Under the pieces are notes generated by a model. It did no database searches. It was not told where the DNA came from and saw nothing but the letters and a program-made list of their open reading frames with translations. 64,000 nt of DNA from Fistularia commersonii (Eukaryota; Chordata; Actinopteri; Syngnathiformes; Fistulariidae). Within the stretch, counting starts at the first letter, position 1. Every line of letters begins with the position of its first letter. Where the stretch lies: contig JBBMNZ010000035.1 in assembly GCA_037954325.1 (NCBI GenBank), positions 2,513,501 to 2,577,500 of the forward strand. Reading direction: 5' to 3'. The position numbers and the translations under genes are program-made. Below are positions 1 through 12,700 of this stretch, piece by piece.

Positions 1-436
1 CGTTCTTAAAGATGTAATTCAATTGATTAAAAATTATCTATTCATTTTTTTTTTTTACATTTCATTCTTTGATGCTAACAATTTGATGGTGTGCTCCCCA
101 ATTGCCCCTGAGGGGAAAATACTTTTTTTTTTTTTTTTTTTTTAAATGTGCACAAAACCAAGTGCTCATTTTCATCCAAAAGAAATCCGATTTCACAGGT
201 CGATTGGTGAGGAGAAACAGAGTTTTAAATGAAGATCACGCTTTAGACGCTTTGACGTCTCTCTCCGACAAAAACAAACAAAATCGCAAATACACAATTC
301 ATCCGTTCATGCATTCATTCAGTCATTTATAACGCAATCTCAGGGCCACATATGGAGACGTAAAACATTTACATTATTCCCCGTATGTGCAATAGATCCA
401 TCCTCTTCTGTGCAATTAATATTTTGCAATACAACA

Positions 437-600
437 ACCCCTACTTATACGATAAGATAAGATAAGATAAGAACAACTTTATTAATCCCGAAGGAAATTG
501 TTGTGCCAGAGTTACAGAAAATATAACAGTAATAAATAATAAAAAGAATAAGGCAGAATTAGAAATAAAAATAAACTATAAACTATAAAGTGTCTCAGTG
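437..600 (-). mobile_element. 3' tail of a LINE/SINE-like element
   Basis: Read on the minus strand this ends with a GGGATTAATAAAGTTG-like block followed by four TTATC repeats, the tail type seen in many teleost non-LTR retrotransposons and SINEs that share a LINE tail. Related tails occur near 9.0, 17.1, 17.4 and 41.5 kb in this window. The body (about 500-600) is AT-rich and not assignable to a named family. Confidence 0.5.
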
Positions 601-1499
601 AAACTATAAAGTGTCTTAGTAACAAGTGAGGTAAGGATACGCAAATTACTCCATGTAATCACATACATGTACTTGGAAATACACATCTATATACGTTACA
701 TATATTTTTAAATACCTGTGACTACATTTTTATTTCTTTCTTTCGGTCCTTCTGTTCATTTATTTTTCGCTTTTTTTATTCTTTATTTTTATACATATAG
801 TTCTATTTTGATTCTGCTTTCAACGAAAAGCAATTCCCCCCCCCCCCCTTGAAATTAATAACAAGTATTCGGGATGCAACAGCGGCGCTCACAAAGACGC
901 AAAAGTTTCACGTAGAAACAATAAAATGATAATTTCGTGCAAGCAATGAAAGCGGAGAGCGAAACGAAGCGACGGCCCGAATCCGAAATTCGCTCTCCTG
1001 CGGTTTCCAGCCAGATTTGCAACGTTTGCAACGTTGTTGTTTTTTTTTTTATAAATACAACGTTCCGACTTTCTTCCCGCCATCTGTGGCGGTTTGACGT
1101 GTTCGAAATCAGAGTCCGACTTCGGAGATCCCATCTCACGACGTCACGTACGTTCCGACACCCCTGACGCATCGCAACTCGTGACTTTGAAACTTCACCT
1201 GCCGGTTCCAGTAATCTCCCTCGGCCGCCGGGTGTGTGTGTGTGTGTGTTTCAGAAACAGTGTTATTCAGAAACCACACTTATTACTGTAAACATACTCC
1301 GTTACAGTGCCATGGCAATTTCCGGCGATGCAATTCGATAAACCCCCTGGGGAATCGGCTCACCTGCAGAGCCCGATGTTTTTTTTTTCCACCAAACTGG
1401 CAGTGGGAAGTGAAAAAAATCTGAAAAGTAACCAATTACCCAAAGTATATTTACCAGAAATGGTACCAGGATGAGGTGCAACGTGTAAAGTGCCGAAAC

Positions 1500-2425
1500 A
1501 CGAGCGTAGCTGTGAGGGATGAGAATAAATAAAAATGAAATGAGATAAAATAAATTGAAAAAAATAAAATGGGATAAAAGTGTATAAAAGAGAAAGAGGA
1601 GAAAAACAAATCAAAATAAACAAAAGAAAAAATAAAACCAAAAAAAAAAGAAAAATAAAAGAAAAGGAAATAATATCAAAACAAAATAAACAAAACATAA
1701 AAGTCAAAACAAACCAAAATAAACAAAAATAAATAAATAAACACAAATCAAATTAAGCAAAACAAAAAAGGAAAAAGACAAGAAAAACAAAGCAAAATAA
1801 ACAAAACAAAAATGAAATAAACACAATTAAAAATAAGCAAAACAAAAAAAGAAAAAAGAAAAGAAAAACAAATCAAAATAAACAAAACAAAACAAATGTA
1901 AAATAAAAACAAATCAAAATAAACAAAGAAAAAGAAAAACAAAAAAAGAAAAAGAAAAGAAAAGGAAATAATATAAAAACAAAATAAACAAAACATAAAA
2001 GAAAAAGAAAAACAAACCAAAGTAAACAAAACAAAAAACTAATTAAGCAAAACAAGAAAGAAAAGAAAAACAAACCAAAATATACAAAACAAAACAAATA
2101 TAAAATTAAAAAACAAATCAAAATAAACAAAACAAAAAAATAAAAAAGGAAAGAAAAACAAACCAAAATAAATGAAAAAAAACAAATATAAAATAAAAAC
2201 AAATCAAAATAAGCAAACAAAAAAAAGAAAAGAAAAACAAACCAAAATAAACAAAACAAAACCGAAATGAAAAATAAAATAAAAACAAAACAAAATCAAT
2301 AAAATAAAAAAGAAAAAGAAATTAAAAAAAAATAAAAGAAAATTAAAGAAAAACAAAACAAAATCAACAAAACCAAACAAAAATAAAACAAAAAAAGGAA
2401 AAAGAAAAACAAAAGAATGAAATTA
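1500..2425. repeat. Strand-asymmetric A-rich low-complexity block
   Basis: About 925 bp in which the plus strand is nearly all A with scattered C, G and T, built from imperfect repeats of AAACAAATCAAAATAAAC and AACAAAACAAAA. The minus strand has long open frames rich in F, L, S and C, which reflect T-rich composition and not a gene. The remaining bases of 1-2,880 hold short homopolymers (T-run near 125-143, C-run near 836-848, A-run near 2,731-2,756) and no gene that I can support. Confidence 0.85.
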
Positions 2426-2884
2426 GATTAAATGTTTATGGGTGGATTTTATAAAAAAAGAGACTGAGAGAAGAGGCGTCCATTGGTGCGAGACCAGAAG
2501 TTTCTTTCCAGATCCTGAATCGGGCCGAAATCCGCGAGCGGCGGAAACGAGATTCTTCCCTCTTCCCCTCCCGGTGCCGCCGTCTCGGCGAAATTCAGCT
2601 CGGTTTCAGTTTGACACAAATCACGACGGCGCGGATTCGAGATCTTGAGAAGCCGACGGCCGAGCCGCAAACCCGATTGACCTCTGACCCCCCCCCAAGT
2701 TCTACAGGTGCTTTCTGCGATCATCTCTTCAAAAAAAAAAAAAAAAAAAAAAAAAACATGAGGAGGGGGAAAAAGGGAGAAATCTTCCATTATTCAGCTG
2801 TTAAAAATAAAAGCGAGTCGAATAAAATAAATAAACACATAAAAAAAAAAAAAAGGGGGGGGGCGGTGGTTTAGATTGACAGCC

Positions 2885-3039
2885 AGATCCGGCGTCTGAC
2901 TCAATAACTTCCTCTTGGCATGAAAGTGACCACAGAGAGAGAGAGAGAGGAAAAGGAAAAGCTGCGTTCTCTGTAAATCCAGAAACCGAAAACAAGAGTC
3001 TGGAAGTCTTATAAATGCAAGATCGAGTGTCAGTGCAGC
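2885..3039 (+). promoter_or_regulatory. Putative cytokine-gene promoter with AP-1 site and TATA box
   Basis: A consensus AP-1 site TGACTCA lies at 2,897-2,903 and a TATAAA at 3,010-3,015. A GA-rich tract (about 2,933-2,960) lies between them. If this TATA box is used, transcription would start near 3,040, right at the first possible ATG, which would favour the second ATG at 3,361. AP-1 sites are common in inducible cytokine promoters; the link here is inference from motif and position only. Confidence 0.4.
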
Positions 3040-4223
3040 ATGAAGGCTCCCGGCTTCTTCTCGTCCGTTTCAGATCCTCCAAGGTAACCCGGAGCGCCTA
3101 CTTTACGTTTTTTTTTTTTTGTTTGTTTTCGCTCGTTTTAGATGCTTTTCTTTCGAAGCTCGCATTTTCACCGGCGTTTAAACCTCTCGTCCCCGGTTTT
3201 CTCCCCCCCCCCCCCCCCGGGTTCCTCATCTTTTCACACTTCCAGTGCTTCGGTTTGTTGTTTCTCGGGTGTCGCTCCGCGCCGCAGCTTCGCGACGAGC
3301 GGACGCGCTTCCTCCTAAACAAACTAATCAAAAGATCGCTTCGGGATTCTAAAATTCAGGATGCGGCTTCTCTTCCAGATGATGTCCTGGTTCCCCGCTC
3401 TGCTCCTTCTCTGGTGGCTTCCCGGCGCCGTGGAATCCTCGGCTGCCGCGCCGCGAATCCAGAAAGCCCGTTACAACAACTCCTTCCGACTGACGCGCTC
3501 CACTCGCAGCAGCGTCCAGCAGCTGCTGAGGATTTACGTGAGTTGCCGCGATCGAACCGGTGAAACGTCTACAGGGGGACGGCGTCCTGAACCTCCCCTT
3601 TTTTTTTGGGTTTGGAGCAGAAAGCGCAGCAGCTCGGGGACGAGGGTTTCCAGTACAAAGCCGGGCGGCTGAGCGACCTGCCGTCGTTGTCCACTGATTT
3701 CTACACCTGGTTGCGGCTGCAGGTGAGCTTCCTGTCTTCGGGTTTGTTTGTTTTTTCGTTTTCCGATTCTAGAAATCTGTAAAAATGATGCGTTTCCCAG
3801 GACGGGTCCCGGCTGCGCGCCGCGCTAACGGACATGCAGGCGTACAGGAAGAGGCTGGAGCAGCTGGAGAGCGCGGAGCTGCGGGACGCCGACGGCGCCG
3901 TCCCCTGGGCCGTCGAGAACATCTTGCTGGACCTGAGGGACCTGATGGACCAGGTGGCCAATCAGGTAGGTCCTCGCGGCCTCAAGTCTCGCGCCTCAAA
4001 TCTCGCGCCTCGGTTCTCATTTTGCTTCCCCGTCCAGATGAAACACTTGAAGATGCCCGAGGCGACCCAGACCGTGACCCAGAACGCGACCCCGACCAAG
4101 ATGAGCACCTCCAAAACCCTCTGGGAACGGCGGGTGGAGGGTTACATCACCCTGAGGGATCTGGACCTCTATCTCACCAAGCTGGCCAGGGACTTCCTCC
4201 TTCTGGCTTCGGGGAGAAACTGA
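3040..4223 (+). CDS. IL-6/CNTF-superfamily four-helix cytokine (CLCF1/CNTF/M17-like)
   Basis: Predicted secreted cytokine acting on gp130-type receptors. Exons: 3,040-3,083, 3,360-3,537, 3,621-3,722, 3,801-3,965, 4,038-4,223, all GT-AG; intron phases 2,0,0,0. From the ATG at 3,361 the product is 209 residues; from 3,040, in frame through the first junction, 224. The 3,361 start gives a classic signal peptide with hydrophobic core FPALLLLWWLPGAV, so I prefer it. The segment LPSLSTDFYTWLRLQDGSRL followed by a QAYRKRLEQL helix fits the CNTF/CLCF1 pattern STDxW...RL...AY, and the last exon has the terminal helix (LWERRVEGY ... LARDFLLLA). Mature protein shows few cysteines. Five exons with phase-0 internal introns resemble IL-6, IL-11 and G-CSF genes more than CNTF or LIF genes, so the orthologue is left open. 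Lies tail-to-tail with myo1c. Confidence 0.72.
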
Positions 4224-4590
4224 TGACTCGGCAGAAGAGGAGTCACCGCCGGCGTGATGAAACACTCGGAGATGCGTTTTTCGTCAAATATCGCTGTTAT
4301 TTTCCCCTCCCGGCGTGATGCTCTGGCTCCGTCCAGGACTTTCCTTGGTGTTTCCCTCCCCTGACACCTACATCCTGTTTTAATTTATTTATCGGACTTT
4401 CCGGACTATATAGTTGCTATTTAATGAACATATTTATTATCGAGTTATTTATTGTTGAAGCTGTTTATTTAATATCTTTAACAAAATGACAGAGAGACAG
4501 TGTTTTACATGTGAGGTTTTTATACTGGATAGCGATGCAGATATTGTGCGAGTGACTGACAATAAACAGGAGAAGCAGTGAGCGCCGCCT
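4224..4590 (+). promoter_or_regulatory. Cytokine 3' UTR with AU-rich elements and poly(A) signal
   Basis: Between 4,381 and 4,470 there are six ATTTA pentamers, including the nonamer TTATTTATT at 4,445-4,453 and a near-match at 4,385-4,393. Such clusters are destabilising elements in cytokine mRNAs. AATAAA at 4,561-4,566 is the likely poly(A) signal, giving an end near 4,580-4,590. On the opposite strand the same ATTTA cluster contains several AATAAA hexamers that could end the myo1c transcript. Confidence 0.7.
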
Positions 4591-4792
4591 TGACTTGTCG
4601 TGATTGATCGTCGATCGGGCGGACGGATTAGTTATCGGAGCGACACGCCGGTTGGTTACGATGGAATACGCTGCTCGTGGTTTTGTCTTATTTGCTGCTT
4701 AAAAACTGCGGCGACTTCCTGCTGGCTTTCGCCCGATTGTCCCGATGCCCCCAGCTTGGGGTTTTTGGTATTTTTTTGGGGGCGGGGTTTCT

Positions 4793-6759
4793 TCACGTGG
4801 CGGCGGCCCGAGGGGCGGTCTGGAGGGAGGAGGGGTCAGATTGTGAGCAACTGGAAGGACTTCTAGGTGATAAGGTCAATAAATGCCCGGGCTTTCCCCC
4901 GTCCGTGACATGACCATGCCAGAAGAGTCGCCTACTCACCACCAGCAGGTGTCCTCTTTTCCCCTTGGCTACCTTCAGCTCGGTGCCCCGGACGAAATCG
5001 ATGATCCCCTCTTTGCCCCGGGCCACGGTGAACGTGATGCTGCGGGACCAACAGAGCGTACCGAGTGAAGCACATCCGTCAATTATGGAGAAACCTCTCC
5101 GGAGTCCCTCAGGGATCCACGCCGGGACCACTTCGGAAGAACGTCCAACCGTCACGCTTTCATTTTTTGTCATACTTGGATTACTGCTACTCTCAGTCAT
5201 TGAACCATCTGTAGACCCCAGACTGTGAGGAACACGGAGACGTACCATTCGGACAAAGAGCCTTGAATCCCTTCACGATTTTAAAAGATTGTTGTCCACC
5301 CACTGAAACATCGTTGCAATCAAACTCCCGCTTCCTTGCCCGATGTCCAAAGCGACCCACATTTCTCGACCGCTTCTTATCCAAACAATCTACGCCTACG
5401 TTTTAAACTTCACGGCGGCGGAGCGGTTAGCGCTCCCGCCTCACAGCAAGAGGGTCCCCGTTTGGACTCCCACAACGGGTCTTCCTATGCGGAGCCTCCA
5501 GGTTCTCCCCGTGTTTGCGAAGGGTTCTTCCGGTTCCTCCCACGGTCCAAACACCTTCATTGGACACATTGGAGACCCTGGGTTGCCCAGATCGAGTGGC
5601 GACTAGCCCCGAATGCCCACCTGAAGTCACCTGAAGTCATCTTCCGTAAGGGAGAACTGTTTGTGACATGATCCCCAGAGCTAAGTCGTCATCCGGGCAG
5701 AGGGCTGGACTCACCTGCCCAGATGGACGTTCACGTCGTTGATCCTGCCGGCCATCATGGCCAGTTTGGTCACCACCTCGATGACGTGGTGACAGTGCAG
5801 CACCAGATCGCCCTGCGGAGGGCGCACGACTGGAGTTAGATAAGGCGACGTACCCAAGATGGATGCAAGGTACTCTCGGCTACCTTCTGCTTTTTATCCT
5901 CGCTGGGCACGTGCAGGACAAACATCCCGTCGCTGAGAGAGCCCACAGAGATGCCTGTTTGGAAAATGGATGGAAAATGTTGACTTTTTCCACGTCGTTT
6001 GGACGGTCGAACAATTTTGAGCCGGCAGATGTACACATAAAGTCCCAAAAAAGGGAGCATCAGCTCGGATATTCAGAAGCGAAGTCATCGCAAAACAGAG
6101 GAGAAGAGGTCCTTTTTTCGGGTGAATTTGATTTAAGCCCGGGGTTGGGGTCGGGGGTCACCTCTCAGGGCGGCGTAGTCCACCCTCTGCTTGATCTTGG
6201 TTCGGTCCACCAGCACGGCAAAGGTGTGTGTGAGGAGCAGCTGGCGAGAGCGAGGCTTGAATCCCCGCCGGTCGTACTTCACGACTGGAACGCCGTACTG
6301 GGAGGCACGAGCGGATACGTTCAGACCGGTCCCGACACAGTACTTACAAGCTCGGCTTCGAGACCGTCGGCTCTTACCAAGACTTTGTCGTTGCCGAGCA
6401 ACTGCACGACCTTCAGGTTGATGTGCTCACGTTCTGCAAAACATCAGATGGGATGAAACTGCTTAGTAAGGCAGGGGGGAATATTGATGGAATCAGGTCA
6501 ACGTACCGATCCTGGTGTCCAGGAAGAGCCGTCCGACGCTCAGAGGGTAGCTGTCCTTCTGGTCCTTGAAGATTTCGCTGGCGATGACCTTCTGCGTCAT
6601 CTGAAGCAGAGAAAACGTCCGAACGAGGAAACCCAAAAGGTCGTGGTAGTTTTTCCGTGTTTCAAGCAAGCATACCTGGTTCTTCCATTCAGGCTGGATC
6701 CTCCTGCAGTACTTCATCACCATGTTCCTCATGTGCAGCTGCCGCAGGTACTCCGAAGC
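4793..6759 (-). other. myo1c: myo1c tail-homology 1 (PH-like, lipid-binding) exons
   Basis: Exons 6,676-6,759; 6,507-6,600; 6,378-6,433; 6,162-6,297; 5,884-5,954; 5,715-5,812; 4,940-5,039; 4,793-4,819. Exon 6,162-6,297 begins the lipid-binding loop VPVVKYDRRGFKPRSRQ. The final coding exon is only 27 nt including the stop and encodes TAPRAAAT after a GHLLV junction, matching the position of the short last exon in mammalian MYO1C. Reading through the donor at 4,939 would add a spurious tail of about 45 residues. Intron 5,040-5,714 holds a SINE-like element. Confidence 0.87.
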
Positions 6760-9700
6760 CTGCGGGCAAACGGTATAGCGAAGTCGCGGGTCAAGCGATG
6801 CCCTGCGGCTTCCAGCGTTTCCGTTGGTCCGAAGAGCTGGCGTTTACCCCGAAGACTGATGGCGGAGGAGTCGGCCAGCTTTTGTCCAACACGCTCTGGG
6901 GCAGGTTTTTTCGGAGCTTCTTGAGGAAAGAGTAGCGGGCGTGATCCAGGAAGTAGTCGTTCTCTGGGCAGTAGTCCTCATGACGGTGGATGAACCCTTT
7001 TATAAACCTGCTCGAAAAAAAAAGGGGATTTTTTTTTAACCAAACGTAGTAAAAGGCCGCGAAAAACTACGCTAAGAATGAGTGCAAAGCACCTCCGTAT
7101 CAACTCCGCCGCCTGTCGACGCCTCCGAGCCCTCCTGCGAGCCTTCATCCCCCGCCACGCCGACTGGATCACGATCACTGTCGCACATTAACCACATTAA
7201 CCACATTAACCACAACACGGGTTTTGATAAATCACCCAAAAAAGACACGGAGCGAAACTGGAGCGTTCGGGAACAACATCCAAATTCGATTTTTTCGGCA
7301 TGTTGAGAGTGCAGGAAGAAACCGAGCTGGACTGACCGGCATGTCGGATCCGCTGGTACTTGGCCCGCTCCCTGTAGCCTCTCCACGACGTCTGCAGGGT
7401 CAGAGCTGCAAAACAGCCGAGAGTGAAGTCCATATTCGATCGAGATGCTCTGATAAGAATCTGTTTTAGCCTCTGTGACCTCGTCTAGAAGGTCAACTTC
7501 ATGAGGATACCGATTCTCGATTTTTCAAGACGTGCCTGGTGTTTGTAAACCTCCCGACTGATACTCACCAATCTCTGGCTTTTTCGCTTCAAGCGCGTCC
7601 TCGGTCGTGAAAAGGGTTTTCGGGAAGCGGATGAAGATTTTTGACCTGCGGAAAACAAAGAGATAGAGACGGTTACTCTAACTGCCTCCATTTGCATCGT
7701 GAGTGACTCTATAAAGGGTCTATGACAGTGATGGTATCATATATGCAAGGATGTGCCAAATAGGGGAGGCAGGGGAGGCACAGCCTCACCTGAATCAGGA
7801 GGAGCAAAAAATAAACAAATAATGATGACGTTTTTACTTTATTTTAATTTTAGTTCTCTGGTCAGGTTGCTGGTTTTCTTTTTGAATCCAATAATATTAT
7901 AGTCAAACTCCCTCAGTTTGTTCAAATACATGGGCCAGATGCAAAGTGAGGCAGCGAGCAGCCAAGCCTCACCTCACTTCAATTAGCAATCCCTCATTGA
8001 CTGACGTCTCCATTATAATGTTTACAAACACTTTTAATCTGCAGTCTAGTTTTCCCCGGAGGAGGACAATGTATTCAACATTTGCTACGATTTTAGTTTT
8101 GCTGATTGTATAAAACCGCAGATAAAAAAGCTTCAGGTGAGGCAGACAATACTCTGCCTCACTGAAGGGGGTGTATGGGAGCACACTGTGATTTTGCTGC
8201 CAATCGAAAACGGGATTAAATGAATAAGATGAAAAATTAGCAAGACATTCGGAGACATCAACAAACAATCCAAAATTCAAATCCAAAACTAGATTTTTGC
8301 ACTTTGATGAAATGGTTTCAAAAATGAGCTGAATATTTCAGTGAAGGCCTAAATTAACATTTATCTTATGCATATCACTTGGTAATTTAATGAGTAGCCT
8401 GCTGGCAAAGAAAGAAAAAGCGATGGCAAATACGCTCTCCCTGAACTGCTATGCAAAATATCATGTGAGTGAAAGGATGCTGATATAATTTCACCAGTTT
8501 TTAACGTCAGGCTGCTAATTTAGCCGATCTGTTTGGCTCATAGATTTGTAAATCGGGCTATCTGGCAGTGCCCAACTAGGCTACCACATGTACCTGCCCA
8601 GTTTGTACTCGTCTGCCTTGTAGCCCAGATGGTTGACCAGCACGGACACGCCGTCTTCCAGCCGGCCGTGCCAGTTGGGCCACGTCTCCGGACACAGCGG
8701 CTTGTATCTAGGATGGTTTGGCACAAACGTTCCATGAGACGGGAGTCCGAGGGGGATGGAAGAGCGCGAGCGTTCGGCGAGGCGGTCACCTCTGAAGGAA
8801 GGCCTCGAAGCGACGTCGGTAGGCGAAGCCGGCTCTGCGGACCCTCAGGTTCTCCATCAGACCCAGATACTTCACCTGGTGTCTGACAAGAACCTCATCG
8901 AAGCGGCCTGCAAGGGGGAGATATTTATCCTTAAAACTCAGGAATGTGCGGAACAACGGTAGTGACCAAGACATCGAAGACGCAGACATTCGTTTATTCA
9001 TTCATTATTCTTATAAGATGCGCTATATTGATCCCCAGAGGGGAATTCTTCTTTTGTCACAGCAGCACAACAACGACAATATCAATATATATATGAGTAT
9101 AAATATAAATAAAAGACAATATGGCCTATCCTCAACTCATTCAAACACAATATACGCATCGGACTTTTCATTCTTTCATTCACACCTCAAATAAACAACC
9201 ATTCACCCTGTCAGTCACAAGTGATTGATAGAACATACGTGTCAAACTCAAGGTCCGCGGGCCAAATGTGGCCCGCCACGTCATTTTATGTGGTGCTTAA
9301 AAGGTCTGACTGTCTTAAAATAAATATGTCAAATGCGTGCATTGACCATGAACAACCGAGTTTTGACACCAAACACAGAGCTAAGTCTGCTAAAGTTAGC
9401 CTTCCAGAAAAACAACAAATTGTTCAAGCATTAAAAGCCAAACTACAATAGCAGCAGAACGCGTAGTTCAGCAGAAGGAGTACCCTAATTTCTGGACTAT
9501 TGGGCGCACCTCAATATAAGCCGCACCGGCAAGCCGGTCGCTATCTCGGGCTTCCTCCTGCGCACTAAAACCGTCAAAGTCGTCTTCTTCGGTGTCGGAG
9601 TTTAACGGACTCAGAATTTCCCGTTCACTTCATCCGTCCTATGTGACGAGGATAAACGTTTTAGCGGCGTGAAGCTCGTTAGCGCCCCCCAACCAAAAAA

Positions 9701-12700
9701 GTCCATTTATTAGCCGCATCGTTGTTTACGTGAAAAAAGTCGCGGCTTATCATCCGGAAATTACGGTAGTTACATTTATTTGACATTACATTTGGTGCGG
9801 ACACATGAAACCATACGCTCCTGGTAGCAGGGGGGCGGAGCCTATTGGGTGAGAGGCGGGGTTTACCCCCCCCACACACACACACACATATGTATTTATA
9901 TTAAGAGAGCGACCATACAACCATTCGCCCTTTCATTCACACGTCCAAAGGGCAATTCTGGGCAATTTAGGGTTTCCAATGAACCACCTGCATGTTTTTG
10001 GAACGTGGGACCTTCTTGCAAAGAGCGCTAACAACCGCGCCGCCTGAAACGGCAGTCAGTTCCCATAAAATACCATTATTTTTCTGCAAAACTATAGGAT
10101 CCAACTGCCTGAATGGGAGGGTGGATACAAACAGAACAGCGCGACGGAGCCCATGAGAGTGCTGATGCAGAATTGAGGAATGATTGAGGAACTGGAAGCG
10201 AGCACATTTGAGGAAATGAGATTTATTTCTGACACCCTTGAGTGTTTTGATGGGAAAGTTATTGGGCGAGGAGGGGAGGGCGGGGGTTGGCACGCTGCCT
10301 CGAGTCCTGGAGTATTTTCAGACGGGTGCAGACACGGGTGTGTGTTGTCAAGTGGCACTTTAAGAGGTGGAGATGGCAACCCTGACCGGCCGGTCCTCGG
10401 CGCCGCAAACATCACGCCGTCGGACTGTAATTTGCTCTGGTCGCCATGGTGTTTGCAGTGTTTATACACTTCTCAGGAGAGGACTTTCCTGAGACACGGG
10501 AACCCTGATGAATAACGGTTTTTATTTATCAGAAACGTCCCGTGTAAATTCGCCGCTGATGCAACGGCGAGCGAGTGACTCAGCTGATGCGGGGGAAGGG
10601 GAGCGCCTGACGGGGGAAACGCCGGATATGGGAGTTTATGAATGAGCGAAACGCAACAAAAGCGTAGAGGGATGTGGAGCGTACCGGGCTGCTTGGCGTC
10701 GTTGGGTTTGATGCAGCGCACGTAAGACGGCTCCTTAGACATGAGGATCTCCATCAGTCTCATCAGGCTGTTCTTGAATTGCGTCGCGGCCTTGGGGAAG
10801 AAGGGGGGGGGGGGGGGGCGATAACGGACATTTTTGTAAGTTTGGCGTGAATCGGCGCAAAAATAGGTGTGCGAGCGAATCGCGCTCACCATCTCCGTTC
10901 GCCGATGGTCTGAGAGTTCCTCCCTGCGGAAGCAGTGACGGATGATCTGGCTGTCTGACTGGCACATGACCTGAAATCCACAAACACAAGTCAGCAAGGA
11001 GGAGGAAATACCCGCGGTGTACCGAAACACGCATATGGGTTACATCGAACCTCACCTCCTTAAGGTTCCTGTTCAACAAATCATGATTCTTATCCAGGAA
11101 ACCTGAGAGGAGTTTCAGAAAGAAGAAGTAAAGGACGCGAAGAAAAAAACCTGACGGTACTTCGACGAAACCGTTCCCTTCGCTCACCCTTGACATCGTA
11201 GTTGACCTCTCCGGCGTAATGGAGCAGCCGGAACTCCTCCCTGCTCATCGCCCGCCGCGTCTTTCCGTTGGCTAGTTTGTGGCTGTAAGAGGCAAACGGT
11301 TCTTCATATCGACACGGGAAACCGTGACGCGACGGGAGAAACGGATAAAGAAAAAACCCTACGTGACAAAATGGGGGTGGCCGCCGAGCGTGTCCTCCAG
11401 CTTCTCCAGGAACGAGAGGTCGCACGTTTCCCCGGGCCGGAGGCACTCCTCGTCCTGAAAGGCGCGGGTGGGTTAGCTTCGGCTCGGCGGGGAAGAGGGA
11501 GGGGAGCTACTCGGCACGGCCGCCTCACCAGGATGGAGATGACGCCCTTGTGCTTCTCCTCGATCAGGTCGCAGATGATCTTGTTGTCGAAGTACTGCAC
11601 CGCCTCCCACTGGAACGCACAGTCAGTCGGGGTTTTATTTCGAACGGATCCGCCGAATCCGCCCCCCCCGTGAAACTCACCGCGATGCCTTCCGTCTCGT
11701 ACTCCTCCTGCTCGGACCGCAGGGTGAGCTCGATGAACAGCTGCTGGAGCTTCTCGTTGCAGTAGTTGATGCAGAACTGCTCGAAGCTGGAGGGAGGAAG
11801 AGGAATGAGAAACCCCCCCTCCGGAGAACCCCAAAGATTTCAAGGGAGGCGCCCCGACTCGCACCTGTTGTGCTGCAGCACCTCAAACCCGTAGATGTCC
11901 AGGAGCCCGATGACCGAGGAGGCTTTGCCGCCGCGGTGGATCTCATCCTGGGAAAACGCGGAAAGGTAACCATGGAAACGCCTGCGAAAGCATTCATTAA
12001 TGGGTTCCCGAGGCGGTGGTTATCGAGGGCGCCGGCTTTACCTTCAGAGCAAGCGACTGGTTGATCTTCTCCACCAGCCAGGTGAAGGCCCGGCTGTAGA
12101 CGGCTTTTGCCAGGGCGTCGCGGGCCGACACGGCCTGCTCGAAATTGAGCGGGGTGATCATCTGCAACGGAAACGGAAAGCGTCACGCGGTGGCGCCGTA
12201 GCGGGAGAACACCGGGCGGACACCAGGACGCACCTCCTCGCCTTTAGCGATGAGCTTCCTGTGAGTGAGCGCCTCGGCGAGGGCGGCGCCATTGACACCC
12301 AGCAGCTGGAAAACAAAAAACATATTTGTTCCAGCTCTGCGAGCGTCGGTGCATATTTAAATTATTCGGTAATCCCTCCCCGGGGCGGACGGACAGACCG
12401 CTGACCTTCGCGATAGTTGCTACGGGGCTCTCAGAGGCGATGTACGTTACTCCTTCCTCGTCTTCTCCGAACTGAGTGTTCCCAAGATGGAGGACGCTGG
12501 CGATGATGTGCAGCAGTTTCTGGGGGAATGGAAATCATTCACAGTTTTGTTATTCTCTGGAAGGAAATACACGCAGTATCATATATAAATATACAGTGGA
12601 ACCTCCACTTGCGAGAGCCTCCGCGTATTTTCCGAGATACGAGCCATCGCTCGATGCACTTTTTTGCTTTACGGGACGAGATCTGAGTTCGGATCAGCGT

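Noticed and set aside
1360..2259. Long minus-strand open frames rich in F, L, C and S
   Set aside because: They are the complement of an A-rich low-complexity tract; no domain, start context or splice pattern.
3360..4223. Naming the cytokine il11, il6 or csf3
   Set aside because: Exon phases fit these genes, but the sequence pattern fits CNTF/CLCF1 at least as well; no symbol can be justified without a search.
4793..4939. C-terminal extension of myo1c by reading through 4,939
   Set aside because: A strong GTGAGT donor at 4,939 and a good acceptor at 4,820 yield a short last exon matching the family end.
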